NCBI RefSeq assembly: GCF_003667545.1
Contig: NZ_RCUV01000001.1
Location: 124,001-188,000, forward strand
Source: Mycetocola manganoxydans
GTDB taxonomy: Bacteria > Actinomycetota > Actinomycetes > Actinomycetales > Microbacteriaceae
DNA: 64,000 bases
Direction: 5' to 3'
Both the position numbers and the translations under genes were made by a program. The notes under the pieces were generated by a model, which was given only the letters and a program-made list of their open reading frames with translations, was not told where the DNA came from and did not search any database. Shown piece after piece: positions 25,901 to 34,433 of this stretch (positions within the stretch are counted from its first letter, which is position 1; each line of letters starts with the position of its first letter).

Positions 25901-28900
25901 CGTTGTTCTCGCTCTCGACGGTCGCGCTCGGCACCAGCGCCGGCCGCTCATTGTCGCCTGTCGGTTCGGTTGCCGGTGCCGCGGCGTCAGCAGCGGTCGC
26001 AACAGCTTCGGCCTTGTCGATGGATTCGGACTCCGCTGCAAGCTCGAGCTCGATCGCCTTCTCCGCCTCGGCATCTGCTTTCAGCTCGGCCCGTTCGGCC
26101 CGTGTCAGGCGGGGAGCTTGCTCATGTCCCCGACGGCCGATCACGCGTGGCCGGCTCTCCGCTGCCCGACGTGATGCGGCAGTGGGGACGGCGAGGAGCA
26201 GCGCAAAACCGAAGACGAGAGCGAGGCTGACGAGGACCAGAGTCGATGCAAGCGGATCCCGGGGGCCGACGCCGGCCTGTGCGATATCTCCCTCGAAGCG
26301 CCAGAGGGTTCCGCGGTCGGTCGGACCGACGTGAGCGAGCGAGGCGTTGGAATCGAGCGAAGTGGCCGCACGGGCGGTCATGCCATCTGCGGGAGCCGTC
26401 ACGTCCTCTCCCAGCGACGGGGCGGGTGGTGTGAGAAGCACGAATCGCACGCGGTACTCGGAGAGCAGCGCGGTCGGGTCAAGCCCGCCCTGCGAGACGA
26501 GGTTGGCGGCGAGAACAGCCACCTTTTCGTCGTTGTCCGTGATGTCGGGAGTGGTCGTCAGAAGCGTCGACTGAGTGTCGAGCGTCCTGCCGACACCGCC
26601 GACGAGCCGTGCCGCCACACCGCCGTCTGGCTGAGGAGTGAGAACAAGAGTCCGGAGGGATGGGTCGACCGACGCCGCCGCAGCAACATAGGCGGGCAGG
26701 GTCCTGCCGTTGCTCGCCGTGATCGCCCCTCCGGTTGCGAGGCTCGTTGCCATCGGCGCAGCGACGACGAGCGCGAGGATACCGATGACGAGTGCCGGCA
26801 GGGCGGCTGAGCGGCGAAGGCTGTCGAAACCGACCACCGCCGCGCCGACCAGGCCGAGCCAGTACAGGCTCAGCGCCGATCCTGGCCAGGCAGATGCGGC
26901 CTGCGAACCGGTGACGCTGATCAGGAGATGCGTGGAGCCGACCGCGGTCGCGAGGCCGAGGAGTGCGGTGAGAACGAGGAATGCAGCCCGCGCACTCCCA
27001 GGAAGGAACAACGCAACGAGCGCCATGACGGCAAGCGGAGCGAGCAGGATCGCGACGAGAAGGCTCGCGGGAAGGGCAGACAAGCCGAGAGTGTCGGCGA
27101 TCGACGCCCACGCGGGGTTCCCGGCAGGAAGGCCCTGCAGAAGGTCCCAGCCGGTCGGACGGGCGGTCAGGAGAGGTAGTCCCGGGTCCGCGAGCAGCCC
27201 CAGCCAGTTGCGCCCGACGACGCCCTGCTGCCAGACAAGGGGAGCGAACAGGACAGCGCTCGGAAGAACCAGCCACACCACCCGTGCGAGGTGCCTGCCG
27301 GAGAGCACGAGGGCGATGAGCCAGAGAACCAGGAGGGCAGGGGCAAGCGTCGGCGCGACGGCGAGTGTCGCGGCGAGGATCAGCGACGCAACCGCGGCGG
27401 ATCCCCAGGAACGTGCGGCGACGCATCCGCTGTAGAAGAGCCACGGAAGCAGGAGGTGAATGAGGATGCCGGAGAGGTGGCCGGCGCTGAGAGCCGAAAG
27501 GAAGGTCGGCGCGACGGTCCAGAGCACAGCGGCGACGAGTCGGTAGCCGCTGGCCTCGGTGAGCCGGGTGGCCGCGAACCATGCCCCGAGGGTGGCGAGA
27601 GGAAGCGCCAGGAGCGTCACGAGCACGAGCGAGTACGACGGGTTCCAGAACGTGAGCGTGCCGAGCACGGCGACGACGGCGGCGAACGGGTCAGCGGCCC
27701 CGGTGAAGCCGAGTCCGATATCACGCCAGCCATAGCCGATGTTCGACCAGAGGTCGCCCACCGCTGACGACAGCGGCAGGATCGTGCCCCCTTCGATGGC
27801 GGATGCCGCCAGCAGCCGGAAGAACAGCGCCGAGCCGATGAGCGCGGACGCGAGCACGAGCCACGCGCCTCCCCCGGTGAAGAATCGCAGTTCGCTGCGT
27901 TCGACGGTGTAGACGACAGCGCCGGACTCCCGGCGCAGCCTCCTGCGCCTGCGGACTTCGGCGAACGGGATCCGGAGGGCAGCGAGCGACGACCAGCCGA
28001 CCGCCTTGGAATCGCGGAGGTTCTTGCGGGCCCGCGCGATCCGCATGGGGCTGAAGGCGACCCGGAACGCCGCTGCGATCTCGGGGCCGACGAGGTCGGG
28101 CTGTTTCCCGATGATGCGCGCGATCCCGCGCAGAATGCCCAGCGGGACGAGGCTGAGCCAGTGCAGCCAGATGATCGCGGTCGGCGCGTACACGAGCCGG
28201 CGATACAGCTGGGCTCCCCGTGTCTGCCGAGCTCGCTTGCGTCGTGCCGCCGGGCGGCCGGACCTGGCAGCACCGGCGATCCCGCTTCCACCGCTGAACA
28301 CGGTGGCCGACGGGACGACGGTGACCCTGTGCCCCGCGAGTCTGGCCCTGGTGCAGAAGTCGAGTGCGTCGTCCGCCGAGCCGAGGGCCGGATCGAACCC
28401 GTCGAGGTGCTCCCAGACGGCGTGCCGCACGAGAAGGCCCGCCGGGGCGACACCCAGCACGTCGCTGACGTTGTCGTGCTGGCCCTGGTCGAGTTCGTTC
28501 TCGACGAGCGCAACGGTCGTTCCGAATGGCGTTACCGACTCACCGAGCGACACGATGGTCACACCGTCTGCGGCGTCCTTGATCTTGGGGCCTGCGATCG
28601 CCACAGAGGGGGCGATCTCGAGGGCGCCGAGCAACTTCTCGAGCGCGTCGGGGTCGGGAGGCGTGTCCTGGGCGAGCAGCCAGAGAAATTCATCGGGCCC
28701 GTCAGGCTGCTCGATCACCCGGACGCCCGCCGCGAGAGCCTGGCCGAATTTCAGCCGCTCCCCGGAGGTCACGATGCGGTCGACCCCTGCACGTTCGAGA
28801 GTCAGGGTGACGGATGCCGGTGCGTCGCACGCGACGGCGATGACGGCATCCGGCTTCCGCGATTGCCGGGCGAGCGCGTCGAGGGTGCCCTGAAGACCAG

Positions 28901-28961
28901 CGGTGCCGGTGGGGCTGGTGCCGTCGTGCACGACAAGGATTGCGGTAACTCGGGGAGACAT
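25890..28961 (-). CDS. Large membrane glycosyltransferase (GT2 + multi-TM domain)
   Basis: A 1023-residue protein. Residues 1-270 are a GT2 (GT-A) glycosyltransferase domain (VTAILVVHDG start; LLAQDTPPDPDALEKLL acceptor/metal region). The rest has a dozen or more membrane helices, an extracytoplasmic region (about 760-890), a final helix and a charged cytoplasmic tail. It likely transfers a sugar at the membrane, from a nucleotide or lipid-linked donor; the sugar is unknown. It follows whiB on the same strand and overlaps DUF5719. No strong Shine-Dalgarno precedes the ATG. Confidence 0.85.
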   Translation of the reverse strand: MSPRVTAILVVHDGTSPTGTAGLQGTLDALARQSRKPDAVIAVACDAPASVTLTLERAGVDRIVTSGERLKFGQALAAGVRVIEQPDGPDEFLWLLAQDTPPDPDALEKLLGALEIAPSVAIAGPKIKDAADGVTIVSLGESVTPFGTTVALVENELDQGQHDNVSDVLGVAPAGLLVRHAVWEHLDGFDPALGSADDALDFCTRARLAGHRVTVVPSATVFSGGSGIAGAARSGRPAARRKRARQTRGAQLYRRLVYAPTAIIWLHWLSLVPLGILRGIARIIGKQPDLVGPEIAAAFRVAFSPMRIARARKNLRDSKAVGWSSLAALRIPFAEVRRRRRLRRESGAVVYTVERSELRFFTGGGAWLVLASALIGSALFFRLLAASAIEGGTILPLSSAVGDLWSNIGYGWRDIGLGFTGAADPFAAVVAVLGTLTFWNPSYSLVLVTLLALPLATLGAWFAATRLTEASGYRLVAAVLWTVAPTFLSALSAGHLSGILIHLLLPWLFYSGCVAARSWGSAAVASLILAATLAVAPTLAPALLVLWLIALVLSGRHLARVVWLVLPSAVLFAPLVWQQGVVGRNWLGLLADPGLPLLTARPTGWDLLQGLPAGNPAWASIADTLGLSALPASLLVAILLAPLAVMALVALFLPGSARAAFLVLTALLGLATAVGSTHLLISVTGSQAASAWPGSALSLYWLGLVGAAVVGFDSLRRSAALPALVIGILALVVAAPMATSLATGGAITASNGRTLPAYVAAAASVDPSLRTLVLTPQPDGGVAARLVGGVGRTLDTQSTLLTTTPDITDNDEKVAVLAANLVSQGGLDPTALLSEYRVRFVLLTPPAPSLGEDVTAPADGMTARAATSLDSNASLAHVGPTDRGTLWRFEGDIAQAGVGPRDPLASTLVLVSLALVFGFALLLAVPTAASRRAAESRPRVIGRRGHEQAPRLTRAERAELKADAEAEKAIELELAAESESIDKAEAVATAADAAAPATEPTGDNERPALVPSATVESENNDGR

Positions 28962-29039
28962 CGCGTCCAGACTATGTCGGCGGGGGCACAGGGCGGTCGA
29001 CTGGTCCGGCGTGGCACGATATCGCCACCCGAGGGAGGA

Positions 29040-29357
29040 TCAGACGGCGCGTTTTTTCAGCTTGCGACGTTCACGCTCGGACAGCCCGCCCCAGATGCCG
29101 AAGCGCTCGTCGTTCTCGAGAGCGTATTCGAGGCATTGCGTTCGAACTTCGCAACTCGTGCAGATTCGCTTGGCGTCTCGCGTGGAACCGCCCTTTTCGG
29201 GGAAAAAAGCCTCCGGGTCTGTCTGCGCACACAGCGAGTCCGACTGCCAGGCGAGTGGGTTGTCGTCTTCGGTATTCTTGCGAACACCGGGCACGCCCAA
29301 TTGAACCGGGTCAACGAACCAGTCCTCGGGAACCCCAGAGCGATATTCAGGTGACAT
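29040..29357 (-). CDS. WhiB2-type iron-sulfur transcription factor
   Basis: A 105-residue Wbl protein. Four cysteines (43, 66, 69, 75; CxxC for the latter pair) bind a [4Fe-4S] cluster. The GIWGG turn is at 87-91 and a basic tail RRKLKKR completes the DNA-binding end. The longer N-terminus and genomic place resemble WhiB2/WhmD (compare Rv3260c), which controls septation and division in mycobacteria. It has its own strong promoter and sits upstream of the GT2/DUF5719 genes. Confidence 0.9.
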   Translation of the reverse strand: MSPEYRSGVPEDWFVDPVQLGVPGVRKNTEDDNPLAWQSDSLCAQTDPEAFFPEKGGSTRDAKRICTSCEVRTQCLEYALENDERFGIWGGLSERERRKLKKRAV

Positions 29358-29404
29358 ATCTCTCTCCCCACTTTTTGCCCATGCGCCACGCGGCGCTAGA
29401 CATA

Positions 29405-29433
29405 ATTACACCCGTGTAGTTCGCTCACGTCAA
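29405..29433 (-). promoter_or_regulatory. Sigma70-type promoter of whiB
   Basis: On the minus strand TTGACG (29428-29433) and TGTAAT (29405-29410) are separated by exactly 17 bp. The predicted start gives a 5' leader of about 40 nt ending in GGGGAGAGAG before the ATG at 29357. Confidence 0.7.
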
Positions 29434-29446
29434 GTCGCGGATAGTA

Positions 29447-29471
29447 AACCCTCAACCCCCAATGGAGGGTT
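29447..29471 (-). terminator. Short hairpin after galE
   Basis: Arms AACCCTC / GAGGGTT (7 bp) with an 11-nt loop, 10 bp past the galE stop and upstream of the whiB promoter. It is modest in strength but correctly placed to separate galE from whiB. Confidence 0.5.
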
Positions 29472-29481
29472 CACGCAGCCT

Positions 29482-30456
29482 CTACCGGCGTGTCGTGGCG
29501 GCGTTCGCGCGTGCCCGGTACGCGGAGTCCACCATCTCGGCGAGGGTGTGGCGCATACTCCAGTCCAGGTCACGAGCGGCGAGGTCACCGGATGCCACGA
29601 TCCTGGCCGGATCCCCGGCGCGCCTGTCTGCCAGCTCGGGCGTGAAGTCGATTCCGGTCACGTCGCGGACGGCGGTCATGATCTCGCCCACGGACACCCC
29701 GTCTCCGGAGCCGAGGTTGTAGACGGGTTCGATCGGGTCTCCCGCATCGAGTCGTCGCGCTGCAGCGACGTGGGAGTGGGCGAGGTCGGCGACGTGGATG
29801 TAGTCGCGCACGCACGTGCCGTCCGGTGTCGGGTAGTCGGTGCCGTAGATGCGCGGGGTGCGGCCGGTCAGGAGGGCTTCGAAGATCAGCGGGAACAGAT
29901 TGTGCGGGCTCGTGTCGTAGACGTCCGGATACCCCGACCCGACGACGTTGAAGTAGCGAAGCGACGTGTGTGCGAGACCCGCCGCAACGCCCTGGTCGGC
30001 GAGCAACCACTCCCCGATGAGCTTCGACTCGCCATAGGGCGACTGCGGGCTCTTCGGGGTGGCCTCGGTCACGAGGTCGGTGTCCGGCGTCCCGTACACG
30101 GCCGCGCTCGAGGAGAACACGATCCGCGAAACCCCCACTGCCGCCATGGCCTCCAGGAGAACGAGGGTACCGGTCACATTCTGCGCGTACGTGTGCAGCG
30201 GGCGCTCGACGGATACGCCGGCGTATTTGAAACCCGCGATGTGCACGACGCCGGTGACGGCGTGATCCAGGAGCGTCGACTCGACCAGAGCGCTGTCGAG
30301 GATGCTTCCGCGGACGAAGGGCACGCTCTCGGGGAGGAACGTCGTGTGGCCGCTCGAGAGGTCATCGAGCACGACAACGCTCATGCCCTGTTCCGTGAAC
30401 GCGCGAACGACGTGTGCACCGATGTAGCCGGCGCCTCCGGTGACCAACCAGGTCAT
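29482..30456 (-). CDS. galE: UDP-glucose 4-epimerase
   Basis: A 324-residue SDR-family epimerase. The NAD-binding TGGAGYIG motif is at 6-13, catalytic Ser near 117 (SSSAAVYG), and Tyr141/Lys145 form YxxxK. It interconverts UDP-glucose and UDP-galactose and would supply UDP-galactose for Glf and GlfT2 encoded about 13 kb away. The ATG at 30456 has a strong GAGGAGG upstream, partly inside a hairpin. Length and motifs are complete. Confidence 0.95.
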   Translation of the reverse strand: MTWLVTGGAGYIGAHVVRAFTEQGMSVVVLDDLSSGHTTFLPESVPFVRGSILDSALVESTLLDHAVTGVVHIAGFKYAGVSVERPLHTYAQNVTGTLVLLEAMAAVGVSRIVFSSSAAVYGTPDTDLVTEATPKSPQSPYGESKLIGEWLLADQGVAAGLAHTSLRYFNVVGSGYPDVYDTSPHNLFPLIFEALLTGRTPRIYGTDYPTPDGTCVRDYIHVADLAHSHVAAARRLDAGDPIEPVYNLGSGDGVSVGEIMTAVRDVTGIDFTPELADRRAGDPARIVASGDLAARDLDWSMRHTLAEMVDSAYRARANAATTRR

Positions 30457-30464
30457 GCTTCCTC

Positions 30465-30500
30465 CTCGGTACCGGACGGCAGGAGCCGCCCGGTACCGAG
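30465..30500 (-). promoter_or_regulatory. Strong hairpin in the galE leader
   Basis: A perfect 11-bp inverted repeat CTCGGTACCGG / CCGGTACCGAG encloses a further 3-bp GGC/GCC pairing. It ends 8 bp before the galE ATG, so it takes in the upstream edge of its ribosome-binding site. It may terminate the small upstream gene or modulate galE translation. Confidence 0.55.
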
Positions 30501-30526
30501 CATATTGCACGGGCGATCGGGAGGGC

Positions 30527-30697
30527 TCAGCGCAGTCCCGCAGTGAACGGACGACCGAGCTGGTCGAGGTCGTCATTCCTGGACGGGCCGAAAGTCCGCT
30601 CAGGGAGGCGGCGGAGTCCGTCGGAGTGCAGGTCGACGACGGTGGCGATCATCGAGAAGATGACCGCGGCGGCGGTAAGAATCAGCAACATCAACAT
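30527..30697 (-). CDS. Small single-pass membrane protein, uncharacterised
   Basis: A 56-codon frame inside an otherwise gene-free 330-bp gap. The product starts MLMLLILTAAAVIFSMIATV, one hydrophobic helix (about 2-21), then a basic and polar tail with HSDGLRRLPER. Similar tiny membrane proteins with a helix followed by a DG-R-R-P motif occur in related actinomycetes, from memory. No strong Shine-Dalgarno is visible. It is on the same strand as galE, 70 bp upstream, and the hairpin at 30465 lies between them. Confidence 0.55.
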   Translation of the reverse strand: MLMLLILTAAAVIFSMIATVVDLHSDGLRRLPERTFGPSRNDDLDQLGRPFTAGLR

Positions 30698-30786
30698 GTC
30701 TGTAAATCTATGGATTGCGAGATCCTGCCAACAGTGGCAGAATTGCCACTATTCGATACATTCCTGCCAGATTCGGAGCATCCGTC

Positions 30787-31755
30787 ATGCTGAAGAAAAT
30801 TGCCGTTCTCGCCCTTCCCGAGATGGCTCCGTTCGAGTTCGGGGTCCTCTGTGAAGTTTTCGGAATCGACAGGTCCGACATGGGCGGCCCGTCGTTCGAC
30901 TTCCACATCGTCGCTGCTGAGCCGGGTCCCGTTCGAACCAAACTCGGATTCGACATCATCGTCAACGAGAACCTGGACGAGGCGAAGGATGCCGATCTTG
31001 TCGCTGTTCCCGCGTACTACTTCGGAGAACTGGATCCGCGCATCATCGACCTGTTGCAGGACGCCGAGGCACGCGGCGCCTGGATCCTCAGCGTCTGCAG
31101 CGGGGCGTTCGCCCTTGCGGAGGCCGGCATCCTCGACGGACGCCGCAGCACCACGCACTGGATGTACACCGACAGGCTCACCCGGGATTACCCGTCGACG
31201 ACCGTCGACCCCGACGTGCTCTTCGTTGAGGACCGCAGGGTCATCACCGGGGCGGGAACCGCGGCGGGGATCGACGCCTGCCTGCACCTCGTGCGCACCG
31301 AGCTCGGCGCCGCCGCCGCGAACGTGATCGCCAGACGCATGGTCGTTCCTCCCCAGCGCGACGGTGGCCAGGCCCAGTACATCCAGGCGCCGGTGCCCGA
31401 ACGGCACAGCGACTCGTTCGCCGGGGTGACCGAATGGATGCTCGAAAACCTCGCCGAGGATCTCCCCGTCGATGTTCTCGCGGCACGCGCGCTGATGTCC
31501 GAGCGGACCTTCGCACGACGGTTCCGCGCTGAGATGGGAGCGACACCGGCAGCCTGGCTGAACCGGCAGAGGCTCATCCGGGCCCAGCACCTGCTCGAGC
31601 GCACCGACGAAGGTCTCGAGCAGATCGCCGCGGAATCCGGGTTCGGATCGGCAGCGGTCATGAGACACCACTTCCTCAAGGTCCTGCACACGACGCCGAA
31701 CGCCTACCGCAGGGCGTTCAGCTGCACGGGCGACGCCGTGATGGCAGCTGGCTGA
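30787..31755 (+). CDS. GlxA family AraC-type transcriptional regulator
   Basis: A 322-residue regulator with an N-terminal DJ-1/PfpI-like amidotransferase domain (1-170; Cys104 at the nucleophile-elbow SVCSGAFAL). A C-terminal AraC double HTH follows (about 215-315; RTFARRFRAEMGATPAAWL). GlxA-type regulators often control amine, amino acid or nitrogen catabolism; target genes are unknown here. The ATG at 30787 is used because upstream codons give non-family sequence. Its stop is 3 bp from the convergent manA stop. Confidence 0.9.
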   Translation: MLKKIAVLALPEMAPFEFGVLCEVFGIDRSDMGGPSFDFHIVAAEPGPVRTKLGFDIIVNENLDEAKDADLVAVPAYYFGELDPRIIDLLQDAEARGAWILSVCSGAFALAEAGILDGRRSTTHWMYTDRLTRDYPSTTVDPDVLFVEDRRVITGAGTAAGIDACLHLVRTELGAAAANVIARRMVVPPQRDGGQAQYIQAPVPERHSDSFAGVTEWMLENLAEDLPVDVLAARALMSERTFARRFRAEMGATPAAWLNRQRLIRAQHLLERTDEGLEQIAAESGFGSAAVMRHHFLKVLHTTPNAYRRAFSCTGDAVMAAG

Positions 31756-31758
31756 TCG

Positions 31759-32952
31759 CTAGAGCCGCGTCGTCGCGACGAACAACTCCCCGTCGCCGCG
31801 AATGCTGAGCTGCCCCTCGTCCGGAGTGATGTAGGCCGCCGCACCGCGCTCGAGTGTGAGCGAACCGGACGCGCCGGTGAGGGTGACGGATCCAGCTGCC
31901 GCGAGGGCGATGGCCGCGCCTGGCAGCTCGAGAGTGGGCGACGTTCCCTGCCCCGCGACAATGTGCACGAGTTCGAAATCGGGCACCCCTGGCCGGTAGA
32001 CGTCAATCCCGTTCTCGAGACGCTCCGGCTCGAGGTACGGCACGGCCACCGGAGTGAAGTCGAGCACCGTCAGCAGTTCGGGCACGTCGATGTGCTTCGG
32101 GGTCAGGCCCCCGCGCAGCACGTTGTCGCTCGCCGCCATGAGTTCGACGCCGAAACCGCGGAGGTACGCGTGGATGTTACCGGCTGGCAGGTACAGCACC
32201 TGCCCGCGCGTCAGCGTCACCCGGTTGAGGAGAAGCGACACCACGATCCCCGGGTCACCGGGGGCGAATCCGGCGAGGAGCCTGACGGTGTCGACCGCTG
32301 GCGTTCGAGGGGCGGATGTCGCTGCAGCCGTCACGGCGCGGACGAGGGTCGAGCTGTCGCCGTCCAGGAGAGAACTGACGACACGACGGAGCACATCGGC
32401 GTCGTCCCCCTCGAGTTCTCGGCGGAACGCGGCGAGCGCCGTGAGATCATCCGCCGAAAGCCCGGGGACGGCGAGGAGCGCGTCGACGTCCACCGCGGCG
32501 TCGCCGACCGGCCGGAACCCGCACAGTGCGTCGAACGTGTCGCTCAGGGCGAAGATCAGCTCAGGCTTGTGGAACGCGTCCTTGTAGTTACGCGCAGGGT
32601 CGTCGAGAGCGATCCCCGCGGCGTTCTCCCTGTCGAACCCATCCCTCGCCTGAGCTGGCGACGGGTGAGCCTGCAACGAGAGCGGGGCATCCGCGGCGAG
32701 GAGTTTGAGGAGGAACGGCAGCCGCTGCCCGGAAAGGCCGGCGGATGCCGCGTCCGCTGCGACCCAGTCGGCAAGCGTCATGAATCCACCGACGGCCTCA
32801 GGGGTCAGGATCGTTGCCGGCGATCCCGGGTGGGCGCCGAGCCACAGTTCCGCCTCGGGTTTGCCGGATGGTGAGCGTCCGAGAAGCCCCGCGATGTCGG
32901 TTCGGGACCCCCAGGCGTAGTCGCGGGGAGTGTTGGCGATGGGAACAAACAC
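31759..32952 (-). CDS. manA: Mannose-6-phosphate isomerase, class I
   Basis: A 397-residue cupin-type, zinc-dependent enzyme interconverting mannose-6-phosphate and fructose-6-phosphate. Zinc-site motifs QAHPS, KPELIFAL and GNIHAYL are all present. It feeds GDP-mannose for glycan synthesis. In mycobacteria manA follows manB and an SIS-domain gene between whiB2 and sahH; here manA stands apart, beyond whiB and galE, and neither companion is in the window. Confidence 0.95.
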   Translation of the reverse strand: MFVPIANTPRDYAWGSRTDIAGLLGRSPSGKPEAELWLGAHPGSPATILTPEAVGGFMTLADWVAADAASAGLSGQRLPFLLKLLAADAPLSLQAHPSPAQARDGFDRENAAGIALDDPARNYKDAFHKPELIFALSDTFDALCGFRPVGDAAVDVDALLAVPGLSADDLTALAAFRRELEGDDADVLRRVVSSLLDGDSSTLVRAVTAAATSAPRTPAVDTVRLLAGFAPGDPGIVVSLLLNRVTLTRGQVLYLPAGNIHAYLRGFGVELMAASDNVLRGGLTPKHIDVPELLTVLDFTPVAVPYLEPERLENGIDVYRPGVPDFELVHIVAGQGTSPTLELPGAAIALAAAGSVTLTGASGSLTLERGAAAYITPDEGQLSIRGDGELFVATTRL

Positions 32953-33125
32953 GGACTCGTCCTTCGGGTGTCTCCGGGGGCGTGCGGGGTTATCGCCACC
33001 CTACAAGAGCCGTGTGAATGCCAACGTCGGCCGTTGTCCGTTCGGCGCAGGCGAATTGTCGCCCCGGTCGCCGTTGCCTAGGCTGCGAAGCAGGATTCCC
33101 CTTCCCTCAACGCAATGGAGCACGC

Positions 33126-34304
33126 ATGTCGTTCGAACCCCTCGCCAGTGATTTCTACGGATTCGAGACACTCCTCACTCCCGAGGAGCAGGATGCACTG
33201 ATGCGCCTGCGTTCGTACATGGAGGGCACCGTTCGCCCGGTGATCAATGACTACTGGGAGCGCGCCGAGTTCCCGCACGACCTCGTCGAGTCGTTCCTTG
33301 CCACCGACGTCGCCCGGTTCGCCTTCCCCGAGACTCGGCCGTTCGAGAACTCGGCCGTGTTCCGCGGGCTCGCGGCAATGGAGATGTCGAGGGTGGACGC
33401 CTCGATGTCGACCTTCATCGGGGTGCAGGAGGGTCTCGCGATGGGCTCGATCTCCGTCTGCGGCTCACAGGAGCAGCGCGACGAGTGGCTGCCGCGGATG
33501 GCGAGCGGTGAGGTCATCGGAGCATTCGGACTCACAGAACCCCTCTCCGGCAGCGACAGCGCACGCGGCTTGCGCACAACGGCGACCCGTGACGGTGACA
33601 GCTGGGTGCTCAACGGATCCAAGCGCTGGATCGGGAACGCCACCTTCAGTGACATCACGATCATCTGGGCCAAGGACACGTCGGACGGCCAGGTCAAGGG
33701 TTTCATCGTCGACACCACGACCCCCGGGTATTCCGCGACCAAGATCGAGCGCAAGATCGCGCTTCGCCCGGTGCAGAACGCGGACATCGTTCTCGAGAAC
33801 GTGGTCGTCCCTGAGGCGATGCGGCTGCAGAACGCCCGCTCGTTCCGCGACACCGCGAAGGTCCTCCGGCTGACCCGCGCGGCTGTCGCCTGGTCGAGCG
33901 TCGGCGTCGCGATCGGGGCGTACGAAGCAGCGGTCGCATACGCGAAGGAGCGGGAGCAGTTCGGCAAGAAGATCGCCGAACACCAGCTCGTACAGGACCT
34001 GCTCGCTCGCTGCCTCGGAAACATCACTGCCTCGATGGCGCTGTGCGTCCGGGTCTCGCAGATGCACGACGAAGGCACTCAGGGCGACGAGCACTCCGCC
34101 CTCGCCAAGGGGTTCTGCACGTCGAAGATGCGGGAGACCGTCGCGTGGGCGCGCGAATCCATGGGCGGCAACGGCATCGTCCTCGACTACGAGGCCGCGC
34201 GCTTCTTCGCCGACGCTGAAGCGCTCTACTCCTACGAGGGCACTCGAGAGATGAACGCACTCATCGTTGGTCGCGCGATCACCGGAAAGGCCGCTTTCGT
34301 CTGA
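33126..34304 (+). CDS. Acyl-CoA dehydrogenase, glutaryl-CoA dehydrogenase-like
   Basis: A 392-residue FAD-dependent dehydrogenase covering all three acyl-CoA dehydrogenase domains. The FAD/substrate motif GAFGLTEPLSGSD is near the middle. Catalytic base Glu371 in YEGT sits at the same place as in glutaryl-CoA dehydrogenases. It may oxidise glutaryl-CoA or a similar short acyl-CoA; the substrate is uncertain. GGAG lies before the ATG at 33126. The gene stands alone, followed by a hairpin. Confidence 0.88.
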   Translation: MSFEPLASDFYGFETLLTPEEQDALMRLRSYMEGTVRPVINDYWERAEFPHDLVESFLATDVARFAFPETRPFENSAVFRGLAAMEMSRVDASMSTFIGVQEGLAMGSISVCGSQEQRDEWLPRMASGEVIGAFGLTEPLSGSDSARGLRTTATRDGDSWVLNGSKRWIGNATFSDITIIWAKDTSDGQVKGFIVDTTTPGYSATKIERKIALRPVQNADIVLENVVVPEAMRLQNARSFRDTAKVLRLTRAAVAWSSVGVAIGAYEAAVAYAKEREQFGKKIAEHQLVQDLLARCLGNITASMALCVRVSQMHDEGTQGDEHSALAKGFCTSKMRETVAWARESMGGNGIVLDYEAARFFADAEALYSYEGTREMNALIVGRAITGKAAFV

Positions 34305-34313
34305 GTTGTCGAT

Positions 34314-34333
34314 GGCCCGGTACACCCCGGGCC
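34314..34333 (+). terminator. Hairpin after the acyl-CoA dehydrogenase gene
   Basis: Perfect arms GGCCCGG / CCGGGCC with a 6-nt loop, 10 bp after the stop codon. There is no clear T-run. It marks the boundary between core genes and the polysaccharide island. Confidence 0.55.
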
Positions 34334-34433
34334 ACCGATCGGCAAGGCGGTGGCAGGACGTTCGGCCGGATGCGAGGATCGATCCCGCGCCCGGCCATTC
34401 CGGCCGGTCTGATACTGCCCGGAGGCCCCGTCC

